A stretch of 64,000 bases of DNA from positions 62,001 through 126,000 of the forward strand of contig JBIPOE010000002.1 of the NCBI GenBank assembly GCA_044379485.1, written 5' to 3'. This document shows positions 55,471-64,000 of this stretch, piece after piece. The notes below the pieces were generated by a model, which made no database searches, was not told the origin of the DNA, and was given only the letters and a program-made list of their open reading frames with translations. This DNA comes from CAMDMI01 sp044379485 (GTDB lineage Bacteria > Bacteroidota > Bacteroidia > Cytophagales > Flexibacteraceae). How positions within the stretch are numbered: position 1 is the first letter of the stretch; each line of letters begins with the position of its first letter. The position numbers and the translations under genes were made by a program.

Positions 55471-56366
55471 TTTCCAAGAAAATAGAAATCATACCCCTTG
55501 CCAAAATTTTAATGGAAATCCCTTTGGAGATTTTCCAGACTTTGCCTGTTTATAACCATCCAATCTTTTTACAATTGGTGGCACCGAATAAAAGTTTTTA
55601 TGCAAAAACGACAGACAGCGAAGGAAAAACCACATTTTTCCCTTTTGCAGGACAAAATTTGATTTTAAAATGGAGGGTGTTTCAAATTGCTTTTTGCCAG
55701 AAGTTTCAGGCCTTTTCTTTAACAGGCGAACCTGAACCTGAGCATTGGCAGATTTGGTTAGACTTTTTGAAAGAAAAGACGATAAACTGCCAATGGCCAA
55801 CAGCAACTTTAACTGAATTTGTATCCGAAGCAAAATTAAGATTGGACGCAAAAACCAATCAGATTTTGAATCTGGACTCCGATTTTCAAAGTTTATTTTC
55901 CCTTTGGAAACCAAACAGAAGATCTGCGCTTAATAAATCCAAAGGCTTATTGATTAACCAACAAAACCACTCCGACTTTATCCAGGGCTTAAAAACCAGT
56001 ATGGCAAAGGCAAATGCCAATCGATGGAGACCTTCAGAAAAGGAAATAAAGATTGCCGAAAAGATCTCCGGTTCTGAATTTTTTAAGAATGATTTGTTGC
56101 GATTTTCAATACTTGAAAATGGGGAAACTTTAAATTCCGTTTTGCTGTTAAAATGGGCTGGAAGGTTTCATTATTTACTTTCTTTTTCTTCAGAGCAAGG
56201 CTTTAAAAAGGAAGCCTTGACTAAGTTCTTTTTACATTTCCTGGAGAGCCATTCAAACCAAAAAATGTTATTCGATTTTGAAGGAAGTAGCATCCCTGGA
56301 ATTCGAAACTTTTTTACAAGTTTGGGTGCCCTTTCAGAAAATTACACGGTCATAAAAAACCAATAG
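55467..56366 (+). CDS. GNAT/FemAB-like acyltransferase-family protein, uncertain
   Basis: 299 residues from a TTG at 55467 that overlaps the ArsR stop; the first ATG is at 55512 and would remove 15 residues. The middle and C-terminal parts (RRSALNKSKGLL, ENGETLNSVLLLKWAGRFHYLLSFSSEQGFKKEAL, LFDFEGSSIPGIRNFF) match the last parts of FemAB/GNAT acyltransferases. Catalytic residues cannot be named, and the family call is weak. Coupled to the ArsR regulator. Confidence 0.55.
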   Translation: MISKKIEIIPLAKILMEIPLEIFQTLPVYNHPIFLQLVAPNKSFYAKTTDSEGKTTFFPFAGQNLILKWRVFQIAFCQKFQAFSLTGEPEPEHWQIWLDFLKEKTINCQWPTATLTEFVSEAKLRLDAKTNQILNLDSDFQSLFSLWKPNRRSALNKSKGLLINQQNHSDFIQGLKTSMAKANANRWRPSEKEIKIAEKISGSEFFKNDLLRFSILENGETLNSVLLLKWAGRFHYLLSFSSEQGFKKEALTKFFLHFLESHSNQKMLFDFEGSSIPGIRNFFTSLGALSENYTVIKNQ

Positions 56367-56506
56367 TTTTTATTTTTTCATAGTATTTTAAAACCTTAGC
56401 CTAAATATTGGGGTTAAGGATAATAAGTTTAAATTGCCTTCAGATTTTTAATAAAGCCGTTAAGTTTTAAATTAGTCTTCAAAAAATAATACATCGTTCC
56501 TCATAA

Positions 56507-57583
56507 ATGGATATTAAATTTCAGTCACCTCAGCAAAACTTTATGGCTCAGCTGAGAAAAAGAGTAAACAACTACTTTTCCCAAAATGAAATTTCTCAGT
56601 ACGGCAATTTCAACTTGTATTTCAAAGGAATAATACTAATGCTATCATTGATTGCTTTGTATTTCTTGCCGTTAATCTTTACAAGTCTTTCTGTGCCAGT
56701 TGTTCTTACCATTTATTTCTTGCAAGGAATAGTTTTTGCCCTTGTCGGATTCAATATAATGCACGATGGATCGCATAAGAGCTTCTCAAATAAAAAATCC
56801 ATTAATGCCGTCATGGCACATACGCTGAATTTTCTAGGAGGCAGTGCTCTTTTCTGGCATCAGAAACATGTTCAGAATCACCATACATACACAAACATTG
56901 AAGGATTTGACGATGACATAGATATTAAACCTTTTATTCGACTAAATGATCACCAGGAATATAAGTGGTATCACAAGTTTCAATCTAAGTACGCTTTGGT
57001 ATTATACAGTATGACTTACATTTTCTGGATTTATTACAGAGATTTCAAAAAGTATTTCACAAGAATGGTAGCGGAAAACACGCCAATGGCCGAATTGTCA
57101 TTTGCTGATCACGCTATATTTTGGATCACAAAAGTTGTGCACATTACTGTCTTTCTGGTTATCCCAAGCATTATAATCGGGCCACTTTTAGCCATTGGTG
57201 GTTACATATTGTTATCCCTTATTTGTGGTTTTATTTTGGCAATAGTTTTCCAATTAGCGCACATTGTGGAGGGTACAATATTTTCAGCTCCTGCAGAAGA
57301 TGCAAGTCACGTTCAAATCGAATCGGAGTGGAGTATTTATCAAATAAATACGACCGTAAATTTTGCAACAAACGATAAAATTTTAACATGGCTCCTTGGC
57401 GGTTTAAATTATCAAATGGTTCACCATTTATTTCCAAAAGTAAGCCATGTGCATTATCCAGCTTTGCATCAGATTATTCAGGAAACCTGCCATGAATTTA
57501 ATGTGCAATATGTGCAGTTCGATTCTTTTGGGACAGCTTTTGCCTCTCATCTCAAGCACTTGAGTGATATGGGAAAACGATAA
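56507..57583 (+). CDS. Fatty acid desaturase (acyl-lipid type)
   Basis: 358 residues, membrane-bound diiron desaturase. Three histidine boxes are in place: HDGSH (about 87), HVQNHHTYTN (about 122) and QMVHHLFPKVSHVHY (about 306-320). Four membrane segments lie between them. It introduces a cis double bond, probably at delta-5 or delta-9, in phospholipid acyl chains; the exact position is unknown. A strong terminator follows at 57600. Confidence 0.92.
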   Translation: MDIKFQSPQQNFMAQLRKRVNNYFSQNEISQYGNFNLYFKGIILMLSLIALYFLPLIFTSLSVPVVLTIYFLQGIVFALVGFNIMHDGSHKSFSNKKSINAVMAHTLNFLGGSALFWHQKHVQNHHTYTNIEGFDDDIDIKPFIRLNDHQEYKWYHKFQSKYALVLYSMTYIFWIYYRDFKKYFTRMVAENTPMAELSFADHAIFWITKVVHITVFLVIPSIIIGPLLAIGGYILLSLICGFILAIVFQLAHIVEGTIFSAPAEDASHVQIESEWSIYQINTTVNFATNDKILTWLLGGLNYQMVHHLFPKVSHVHYPALHQIIQETCHEFNVQYVQFDSFGTAFASHLKHLSDMGKR

Positions 57584-57599
57584 GTAAATAGATATTTTA

Positions 57600-57631
57600 A
57601 AAAGCCTGAAATCAAAAAGTTTCAGGCTTTT
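57600..57631 (+). terminator. Rho-independent terminator after the desaturase gene
   Basis: Perfect 12-base arms (57600-57611 and 57620-57631, core GCCTGAAA/TTTCAGGC) around an 8-base loop, followed by further T residues. It lies 16 bases after the desaturase stop. It also argues against the in-frame upstream start of the ABC-F gene at 57632. Confidence 0.85.
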
Positions 57632-57688
57632 TTGTTTTTGTACCACAGACAAAACAAATACCAATCCTTCAATACCAATCTGAGGTCG

Positions 57689-57696
57689 TATCTTTG
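57689..57696 (+). promoter_or_regulatory. -7 element 4 nt before the ABC-F start
   Basis: TATCTTTG matches the Bacteroidota -7 consensus TAnnTTTG exactly and ends four bases before the ATG at 57701. A clear -33 TTG is missing. This spacing suggests a leaderless transcript, as for guaA. Confidence 0.45.
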
Positions 57697-57700
57697 CCAC

Positions 57701-59602
57701 ATGAATTATATCTCAGCTGAGAACCTAAGCAAGTCGCTAAACCACAAACTTTTACTCAACAATGTTACCTTTGGCCTCAATCACGGTGACAAAGTTGCTT
57801 TGGTTGGACCCAACGGAACCGGCAAATCTACCTTACTGAAAATACTGGCTGGAAAAGAAACTGTTGATTCAGGCGTGGTTTCTACAAGGCGGGATATTCG
57901 TGTTGGTTTCCAGGACCAGCAAAGCCAACTGGAGGATCATTTATCTGTTTTTGAAAATCTTTTCCATGCCAGCCACCCAACTGTTGGGAAAATTCTTGAG
58001 TACGATTTTTTATTGGAAAAGAAGCACTTAAATGAAAAAGATGAAATCAAATTACAAAAACTGACAGAGGAGTTAACCCAACTCAATGCCTGGGATTTTG
58101 AAGCCAAAATCAATGAAATATTAGGCAAGTTGCATCTTCAAGGGATGGAGGATCAGATTGCCGGGACTCTTTCTGGTGGACAGAAAAAAAGAGTGGCAAT
58201 GGCCAGGGTTTTGCTAATGGAACCAGAAATTTTGATTCTGGATGAGCCAACCAACCATTTGGACATGGAGGCTATTGAGTGGTTGGAAGGTTTGATATCA
58301 AGGCGATTTCATACCATTTTAATGGTTACCCACGATAGGTATTTTATGGATCGGGTTTGCAATCAAATCGTGGAATTGCAACAGGGCGACCTAACTCGGT
58401 ATAAAGGTGGATACTCTTATTATCTTGAAAAAAGAACTGAAAATCAGGAAATTAGAAATTCCGAAATTGACAAAGCCCAAAACAGGTATCGAAGGGAACT
58501 GGATTGGATCAGAAAACAACCCAAAGCAAGAGGCACAAAAGCCAAGTATAGAGTAGAAGCTTTTGAACATACCAAAGAAGAGGCCTTTTCAAAAGTTGCT
58601 GAAACCAATTTGCAGCTTTCTGTAAAACAAGTTCGTCAAGGCGGAAAAGTGATTAACCTCAAAAAAGTAAATTTTCATTTGGGAGGAAAACATCTTTTAA
58701 AAGATTTTACACATCTTTTTTCGCCAGGTGAAAGGGTTGGAATTATCGGGCCAAATGGTGTTGGCAAATCTAGCTTTATACGTTTGCTTACTGGAGAAAA
58801 CATTCAAACTACCGGCGACATCGATAGAGGTGAAAATACCAAAATCGGATATTATAGCCAGGAGTTTGACGAGCTAAAGCCAGAAAAGAAGATTATAGAA
58901 ATGGTGAGTGAGGTGGCCGATGTAATAGAAATGGCCAATGGTTCAAAGATTTCAGCAAGTCAGTTTTTAACTCAGTTTCACTTTCCTCCTCCGGCCCAAC
59001 AACAAAAAATTGGCAACCTCAGTGGAGGGGAAAAACGCAGAGTTCAATTGATGATGACCTTGTTAAAAAATCCCAACTTTTTAATTCTGGATGAACCAAG
59101 TAACGATTTCGACATCAACACATTACATGTGATGGAAGAGTTTTTACAGGAGTTTCCTGGTACACTTTTGATAGTGAGCCACGATCGTTTTTTGTTGGAT
59201 AAACTGGCCAACCATCTGTTTGTATTTGAAGGGGACGGTGTGGTTAGTGATTTTCCAGGTAATTATACCCAGTGGAAATGGGCACAGGAGGAAAAGGCGG
59301 AAAAACTTCAGGAGGAGAAGCAAGCCAAAAACAAAAAAGAAATAGCCAAACCAATTGTTGAAGAACCTAAGAAAAACCAGGGTGGCAAATTATCCTATAA
59401 AGAACAAAAAGAACTGGAAGATTTAGAAAAGAACATGGCAAACCTTGAGCTCAATAAAAAGGAAATTGAAGGCAAACTAGCATCAGGCGAAGAAACCGAC
59501 CATAACAAACTTCATTTACTTGGCCTGGAACTCGGGAAAACTAATGAAAGCCTGGATGAAAAAACTATGCGTTGGCTTGAATTAAGTGAGAAACAAGGCT
59601 GA
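57701..59602 (+). CDS. ABC-F family ATPase
   Basis: 633 residues from the ATG at 57701 (upstream in-frame codons overlap the terminator). Two ABC domains: Walker A VALVGPNGTGKSTLLKI and signature LSGGQKKRVAMARVLLMEP, then VGIIGPNGVGKSSFIRLL and LSGGEKRRVQLMMTLLKNP. Both have EPTNHLD/EPSNDFD Walker B ends, with a charged linker (RRELDWIRKQPKARGTKAKY) between. The Lys/Glu-rich C-terminal coiled coil (about 540-633) is the Uup-like tail. It acts on ribosomes, not in transport; there are no membrane segments. Confidence 0.92.
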   Translation: MNYISAENLSKSLNHKLLLNNVTFGLNHGDKVALVGPNGTGKSTLLKILAGKETVDSGVVSTRRDIRVGFQDQQSQLEDHLSVFENLFHASHPTVGKILEYDFLLEKKHLNEKDEIKLQKLTEELTQLNAWDFEAKINEILGKLHLQGMEDQIAGTLSGGQKKRVAMARVLLMEPEILILDEPTNHLDMEAIEWLEGLISRRFHTILMVTHDRYFMDRVCNQIVELQQGDLTRYKGGYSYYLEKRTENQEIRNSEIDKAQNRYRRELDWIRKQPKARGTKAKYRVEAFEHTKEEAFSKVAETNLQLSVKQVRQGGKVINLKKVNFHLGGKHLLKDFTHLFSPGERVGIIGPNGVGKSSFIRLLTGENIQTTGDIDRGENTKIGYYSQEFDELKPEKKIIEMVSEVADVIEMANGSKISASQFLTQFHFPPPAQQQKIGNLSGGEKRRVQLMMTLLKNPNFLILDEPSNDFDINTLHVMEEFLQEFPGTLLIVSHDRFLLDKLANHLFVFEGDGVVSDFPGNYTQWKWAQEEKAEKLQEEKQAKNKKEIAKPIVEEPKKNQGGKLSYKEQKELEDLEKNMANLELNKKEIEGKLASGEETDHNKLHLLGLELGKTNESLDEKTMRWLELSEKQG

Positions 59603-59631
59603 TACTAACTATCAGCCCTCTTAGACTGCTA

Positions 59632-61158
59632 TTATTCCCACTCAATGGTGGCAGGCGGCTTAGAACTTATGTCATAAACAACACGGTTTATTCCTTTTAC
59701 ATGATTTATGATCTGGTTGGAAACTTCTGCCAGAAAAGCATGTGGCAGATCAACCCAATCTGCGGTCATACCATCTGTGCTGCTTACTGCTCTCAGGCAA
59801 ACTACCTGCTCATAAGTACGCTCATCGCCCATAACTCCAACACTTTGAACAGGGAGTAAAATTACGCCTGCTTGCCACACCTTTTCATACCAACCATGCT
59901 TTTTTAATGCATTGATAAATATGGCATCTGCCTCCTGTAAAATACTGACTTTTTGAGGTGTAATATCACCAAGGATTCGAATCGCCAATCCGGGACCAGG
60001 AAATGGATGGCGATTTAAGATATTGGGATCCAGACCCAAAGTAGCTCCAACTCTTCTAACCTCATCCTTAAACAAACTTCGAAGTGGTTCTACAACTTGT
60101 AACTTCATAAAATCTGGCAATCCACCAACATTGTGATGTGATTTGATGGTGACCGAGGGGCCGTTTACTGACACAGATTCTATTACATCCGGATAAATAG
60201 TTCCTTGCCCTAAAAACCCGGCATTTTCTATTGCATGTGCCTCTTCTTCAAATACTTCAATAAAAATCCTTCCAATCGCTTTTCTTTTTTGTTCCGGATC
60301 TGAAAGACCATCCAAACCCGCATAAAACCGGTCTTTGGAATCTACACCTTTTACCTGCAAACCCATATCCTTATAAGAATGCAATACATCCCTGTATTCG
60401 TTTTTCCTTAGTAAACCATTGTCAACAAAAATGCAATACAGTTGTTTGCCAATAGCTTTGTGAAGTAAGAGTGCAGCAACCGAAGAATCCACTCCACCTG
60501 ATAAGCCCAAAATAACGTTTTGGTCTTTCACCTGGTTTTGAATATTCTTAACCGTTTCTTCAACAAAATTTCCTGGAGTCCAACTTGGTTTGATTTTGCA
60601 AATTCCAAAAAGAAAATTTCTCAACAACTGTAAACCATCCTGAGAGTGAACTACTTCCGGATGAAACTGGACGCCAAAAAATGATTTTTGAGAGTTCCCA
60701 AATGCAGCAACAGGTATGGATTCGGTTTTTGCCAAAAGCTCAAAACCAGGAGGAATTTTAGCAATGGTATCACTATGCGACATCCAAACCTCACTGTTTT
60801 CAGGAATACCCTCCATTAAGGTGCTCTTTAAAGCCAACTGAATTTTTGCTCTCCCATATTCCCGAACCGAACTTGGGGAAACAGTTCCACCAAAGTTTTG
60901 AGCCATCCATTGGGCGCCGTAGCAGATGCCAAGAATAGGAATACCGGCCGAAAACCATTTTTCATTGGGGCCTATTGGCAATTCTTCTCTTACGGATTTC
61001 GGACTTCCTGAAAATATTACACCTTTAACCTCGGGCCCTATTTCATCTTTGAAATGGTAGGGAAGGATTTCACAATATACCTCCAATTCTCTGATTCTCC
61101 GAGCGATAAGTTGTGTATATTGAGAACCAAAATCGAGAATGATAAGCTTTTCTTGCAT
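59632..61158 (-). CDS. guaA: GMP synthase (glutamine-hydrolysing)
   Basis: 508 residues from the ATG at 61158; the frame is open to 61215, but family members start MQEKLIILDFGSQYTQLI. The GATase domain has GICYGAQW (Cys nucleophile) and GVQFHPEVVHS (His/Glu). The ATP-pyrophosphatase domain has GLSGGVDSSVAALL, and the C-terminal dimerisation part ends SSKPPATIEWE. It converts XMP to GMP. Convergent with the ABC-F gene (29-bp gap). Confidence 0.97.
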   Translation of the reverse strand: MQEKLIILDFGSQYTQLIARRIRELEVYCEILPYHFKDEIGPEVKGVIFSGSPKSVREELPIGPNEKWFSAGIPILGICYGAQWMAQNFGGTVSPSSVREYGRAKIQLALKSTLMEGIPENSEVWMSHSDTIAKIPPGFELLAKTESIPVAAFGNSQKSFFGVQFHPEVVHSQDGLQLLRNFLFGICKIKPSWTPGNFVEETVKNIQNQVKDQNVILGLSGGVDSSVAALLLHKAIGKQLYCIFVDNGLLRKNEYRDVLHSYKDMGLQVKGVDSKDRFYAGLDGLSDPEQKRKAIGRIFIEVFEEEAHAIENAGFLGQGTIYPDVIESVSVNGPSVTIKSHHNVGGLPDFMKLQVVEPLRSLFKDEVRRVGATLGLDPNILNRHPFPGPGLAIRILGDITPQKVSILQEADAIFINALKKHGWYEKVWQAGVILLPVQSVGVMGDERTYEQVVCLRAVSSTDGMTADWVDLPHAFLAEVSNQIINHVKGINRVVYDISSKPPATIEWE

Positions 61159-61162
61159 GGGA

Positions 61163-61190
61163 CAAAGGTAGATAGACTTTTCTTTTACAA
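61163..61190 (-). promoter_or_regulatory. guaA promoter, probably leaderless
   Basis: On the minus strand TTG (61190-61188), a 17-base spacer and TACCTTTG (61170-61163) form a Bacteroidota -33/-7 promoter with an exact -7 match. The -7 box ends four bases before the guaA ATG, so transcription would begin at or next to the start codon. Confidence 0.55.
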
Positions 61191-61322
61191 GCTTCCTGTA
61201 CCATGTAAGAAACAAATAAATTTTTTAATAAATTTGACGCCATAAAACGATTGGTTTGGAACCGTTGAATATGCCACTCGTTAAACACGATCTCATATTC
61301 TAAATCCCTTAAAGTAAACGTT

Positions 61323-61673
61323 ATGTACCACCTGCACACAGAAAAGACTTCATTTGATTTTGGCACATACAATTTTGTAGTCAATCAAAATTTTAGCCCA
61401 AAAGCTGAAAATGGCATTGAAGCCGAAACCCGCCTTCGAAAAATAGCTGACCAATCTTTCGATTTATTGTCTCAGATTCAAAAACTGGATAAATTATCCA
61501 AACTGGGTCACCTATCTCAAAAAGAACAATTTGAATATCAGGCCATGATAAGTCTGGTTGGAATTATGATACATGTTTTAAACCAGTATGGATATACTGA
61601 TAAAGAAATGATGGATGCACTTCTGAACAGATTTCATAAGTTTGAAAATGGACAAAAATCCGTATCTGCCTGA
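61323..61673 (+). CDS. Small protein of unknown function
   Basis: 116 residues, acidic-helical, soluble. YHLHTEKTSFDFGTYNFVVN starts it; the remainder is helical (DQSFDLLSQIQKLDKLSKLG). No family recognised. The lack of stop codons, the ATG start and codon use like its neighbours support a real gene. It stands between guaA (diverging) and the convergent T9SS fragment. Confidence 0.55.
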   Translation: MYHLHTEKTSFDFGTYNFVVNQNFSPKAENGIEAETRLRKIADQSFDLLSQIQKLDKLSKLGHLSQKEQFEYQAMISLVGIMIHVLNQYGYTDKEMMDALLNRFHKFENGQKSVSA

Positions 61674-61914
61674 ATGAAAGGGGCTTAGTTGGCTTGGCCC
61701 TCTTACTTACCTACTTTTTTTTTGAGGGACTTTCCAAATTTTCTTTGGAAGGTGACGTTTTTCCTTTTCAAAACCAGAACTTTTAAGATGGTTTCCTTCT
61801 ATAAAGGAACTTGTTCCAATTTATCAAGTTTCCCAAACCCGATATTTCCAATCATTTCATTCAAAATTCAGGGCCCCAAACCCCAAAGGTTGCTTAAATG
61901 CATTCCATTCAACA

Positions 61915-62655
61915 TTACTTATCCATCATAACCCCAAAAACCTGCATTTCCTTTCCTGTGTAAACCTTCAACTGATACAAACCCGCCGGAAGTTTTGAAA
62001 CTGATATCGATGAGATGTATCTACCCTTTTCCTTAAATACAATTTTACCCAAAGCATCCATCAAAACCAGCTCTGTGGTTTGGCCGGTTTCGGGCATGTC
62101 GATGAAGAGTTTGTCTTTAACCGGTTGGGGGTAAATCCGGATTTGGCTGGATAAAATGTCTTTGCCTGTAGTAAACAATACACAATTGGAGGTATCTGCA
62201 CAATTGCCTTTTGTGGTTCTCACAGCATAGCGACCATTGTTTGGAGGGGAAAAACTTTGCTGATTAGCCCCCGGAATGGCCTGAAAATTCTGGTTGCAAT
62301 CCAGCCACTGGTAGCTGTCCTGGTTGTTGGCAGCGTTAAAGCTCAGGCCATTGACGATTATGGTATCGTTGGGAATGCTATAGTTGAGCGTACTGGTGAT
62401 GATGGAATCACAACCATTGGCAGCCGTTAAAGTATCTTTGTAAATACCCGGAGCATTGTAGGTTCTGGTGCCAACCTGGAGACTTTGGCCCTGGCAAAGA
62501 TTTACGGTTTGGTTTTTTGTCTGGATGGGTTTGATGCTGAGGGTGAGCGTTCTGATGCTGTCGCAGCCGTTACTACCCGTTAATGTATCTTTATACGTAC
62601 CAGCTTGGCTATAGCCCAGAAAGGGATCCGGGTATTGTTGGCTGGCGCATAAGGC
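61915..62655 (-). pseudogene. 5'-truncated T9SS repeat surface protein
   Basis: An open minus-strand frame of about 246 codons ends at 61915 but has no ATG start and is stopped upstream by TAA at 62656-62658. The last about 85 residues (IYPQPVKDKLFIDM, LPAGLYQLKVYTGKE) are a T9SS type A sorting domain (Por). Before it lie two similar units (GTYKDTLTGSNGCDSIRTLTL and GIYKDTLTAANGCDSI) of the repeat common in Bacteroidota adhesins. It looks like the surviving 3' end of a larger protein; the upstream part is gone or out of frame. Confidence 0.7.
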
Positions 62656-62939
62656 TTAATCTGGATTATTGAGTAGGGGAGTAGGGAAGATGTTTCCAAT
62701 GGCCCCCTTCCCGATAGGCCCGAATTTGGTTTTATTGTTTTCGGGTTTAGTGAATGAGTTTCAGGTTTCAGAGTTTCAGGTTGGGGGGCAGAGTTGAAAG
62801 TCGAAAGTTCAAAGTTGTAGGTGGTTTAAATATTGAAAATCAGAGCGTTATAAAAAAATTATGAGTTTCGACTTTGACCTTTCCCTATCCACTTAAAACT
62901 GAATGCTAAAAACTAAAAACTTGAAAAATCTATGCCACC
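62656..62939. other. 284-bp low-complexity gap
   Basis: Noncoding region between the T9SS fragment and the PKD protein. It holds short repeated G/T/A-rich words such as GAGTTTCAGG (62757-62790) and GAAAGTCGAAAGTTCAAAGTTG (62795-62816 area). No promoter, terminator or gene is clear. It may contain decayed coding sequence of the truncated protein. Confidence 0.45.
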
Positions 62940-64000
62940 TTACCGGCCAATAAGGGAGATGCTGCCTCTTGCAGTTTGAAGGGCCTCCTTGCCAAAACGG
63001 TACCGGATGGAATAAAAATACACATTGCCCATCGCCTGCCGGGAAGAGTCGATATTCCAGGCTTCACCTACCTCCTGTGTACGGAATATCAACTGACCCC
63101 AACGGTTGAAAACATTCAATTCATATTCTTCTGGTTTGCAGCTGGCTTTGGGAATAAAATCTTCGTTTATTCCGTCTTTGTTTGGCGTGAAGGCATTGGG
63201 AATATCAAGGCTGCAAGGTTCTTTTTCGCAGATTTTAATATCCACCGATTTTTCGAGCGTGTCGCGGCCACATTCCAACTGGGCAATTGCCCGCACCTGA
63301 AATTGTCCGGAAACTGTGTAACGGTGTACTGGCGAAAAGTCGAAGGAGGAATTCAGAGGGCCGCTGCCGGGGTCGCCAAAATTCCATGTCAGCAGCTGAA
63401 TGGCATTGTCGGATTGAATGGAAAATGCAACATCACCGATGCAGGAATCCAATCTTTCGGCTCTAATGGTCCCTATGCAGGGGCATTCCGGAATCCGGAC
63501 GGAAAGGTAGAGGGTATCGCTGCCACAGGAAAACTGCACAATCGCTGAAACTTGAAAAATTCCGGTATCCGAAAACCGGTGCTCAGGATTGATGGCCGTA
63601 CTGGTATTGCCTGCGCCGCTCCCGTGATCGCCAAAGTTCCATTGTATCTGCTGTATGGTTCTGTTGGACTGAATGTTAAAAGCTGCATCACCCCGGCATG
63701 AATCCCGTACCTGGGCCGACATATTTCCGGTACAAGAGCAGTCGCTGATGCGAACGGAATAAAAAAGTGTATCGGTGCCGCAGGGAAAAACAGCCACGGC
63801 CCGAACCACAAAGAGGCCGGTATCTGAAAACTGGTGTACCGGTGCAGGCACAATACTGGTATTGGCAGAACCACTTCCGGGATCACCGAAATTCCAGTTC
63901 ACGGAAAGAAGCTGAGGACCGTTGATGCTGAAGTTGATGGAATTTTGAAGGCATTTGTTTCCGGAAATATCAATGGAACCCTGGCAGGGGGAGTAATTGC
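62940..64000 (-). CDS. PKD-repeat surface protein, C-terminal part, T9SS secreted
   Basis: Open minus-strand frame running off the window end, so it is partial; the GTG at 63902 is internal. About 353 residues are visible. Three PKD-like units of roughly 85 residues repeat (VNWNFGDPGSG, IQWNFGDHGSG, LTWNFGDPGSG), each with a Cys-rich linker (CSCTG, CPCIG). The end (SLDIPNAFTPNKDGINEDF, ELNVFNRWGQLIF, GNVYFYSIRYRF) is the gliding-motility CHU_C domain for type IX secretion. Base composition is clearly richer in GC than most of the window. Confidence 0.85.
   Translation of the reverse strand, partial: NYSPCQGSIDISGNKCLQNSINFSINGPQLLSVNWNFGDPGSGSANTSIVPAPVHQFSDTGLFVVRAVAVFPCGTDTLFYSVRISDCSCTGNMSAQVRDSCRGDAAFNIQSNRTIQQIQWNFGDHGSGAGNTSTAINPEHRFSDTGIFQVSAIVQFSCGSDTLYLSVRIPECPCIGTIRAERLDSCIGDVAFSIQSDNAIQLLTWNFGDPGSGPLNSSFDFSPVHRYTVSGQFQVRAIAQLECGRDTLEKSVDIKICEKEPCSLDIPNAFTPNKDGINEDFIPKASCKPEEYELNVFNRWGQLIFRTQEVGEAWNIDSSRQAMGNVYFYSIRYRFGKEALQTARGSISLIGR

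Noticed and set aside
61730..61752. Inverted repeat with arms near CTTTCCAAA and TTTGGAAGG after the small protein gene
   Set aside because: Nine pairs with one G-U and no clear T-run directly after; too weak to call a terminator.
61689..61931. Plus-strand frame of 80 codons after the small protein gene
   Set aside because: Overlaps the end of the T9SS fragment on the other strand and has no domain pattern; judged noncoding.
1..64000. CRISPR arrays, tRNA or rRNA genes, phage genes
   Set aside because: No regular spaced repeats, cloverleaf-like sequences with CCA-type ends, or rRNA-like conserved stretches were seen while reading; a covariance-model search would be needed to exclude small RNAs.

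Overview
The window looks like a chromosomal segment of a member of the Bacteroidota. The evidence is a MurF-alanine racemase fusion, gliding-motility/type IX secretion (T9SS) C-terminal domains (about 50.3-52.5, 61.9-62.7 and 62.9-64 kb), LysM and PKD surface proteins, AT-rich DNA, few Shine-Dalgarno sequences, and -7 boxes of the TAnnTTTG type. No rRNA, tRNA, CRISPR array, phage or plasmid gene is visible. Genus cannot be decided from the sequence alone.

Layout. 0-4.3 kb: the end of an MFS transporter, an unknown membrane protein, a class A penicillin-binding protein and a nicotinamidase. 4.6-11.1 kb: a tightly packed plus-strand operon for an envelope glycan or related small molecule (RraA-like protein, polyprenyl-phosphate-type GT2, methyltransferase, ATP-grasp ligase, PLP aminotransferase, metal hydrolase, WecE-type sugar aminotransferase). 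11.1-14.6 kb: a convergent minus-strand group (RmlD-like SDR, polytopic protein, SGNH hydrolase). 14.7-17.5 kb: smpB, a type 1 periplasmic-binding-like protein, and DedA. 17.6-26.9 kb: a CDP-3,6-dideoxyhexose cluster (rfbF, rfbG, rfbH, SDR, FkbM methyltransferase, ThDP enzyme, GT2, DUF6056-like membrane protein). The ThDP enzyme suggests a branched-chain sugar of the yersiniose type.

27.1-33.2 kb: VOC protein, S9 peptidase, ABC exporter, and a TPR/PD40 protein behind a good promoter that contains a palindrome. 33.26-34.53 kb: a decayed two-component locus. The response regulator is cut after about 26 codons, the histidine kinase carries two stop codons and a frameshift, and a 0.5-kb insertion-sequence remnant with 22-bp inverted ends lies between them. 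34.7-43.7 kb: a GreA/B-like protein, GT9 and GT2 (LPS core-like), isocitrate dehydrogenase, a LysM lytic transglycosylase, an APC permease and a conserved secreted protein. 43.9-50.3 kb: shikimate kinase, FtsE, a phenylacetate/beta-oxidation pair, DUF6913, DapA and an MBL hydrolase. 50.3-61.7 kb: a gliding/T9SS protein, MurF-Alr, an ArsR-like regulator with an acyltransferase-like partner, a desaturase, an ABC-F protein and GuaA. 61.9-64 kb: a 5'-truncated T9SS repeat protein and the C-terminal part of a GC-richer PKD-repeat protein that runs off the window.

Most of the accessory content is envelope chemistry. Two separate nucleotide-sugar pathways, dTDP-linked (WecE) and CDP-linked (RfbFGH), each sit with a polyprenyl-phosphate glycosyltransferase, and membrane proteins are nearby. 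The strongest candidates for undescribed biology are the 4.6-11.1 kb operon and the branched-sugar cluster.
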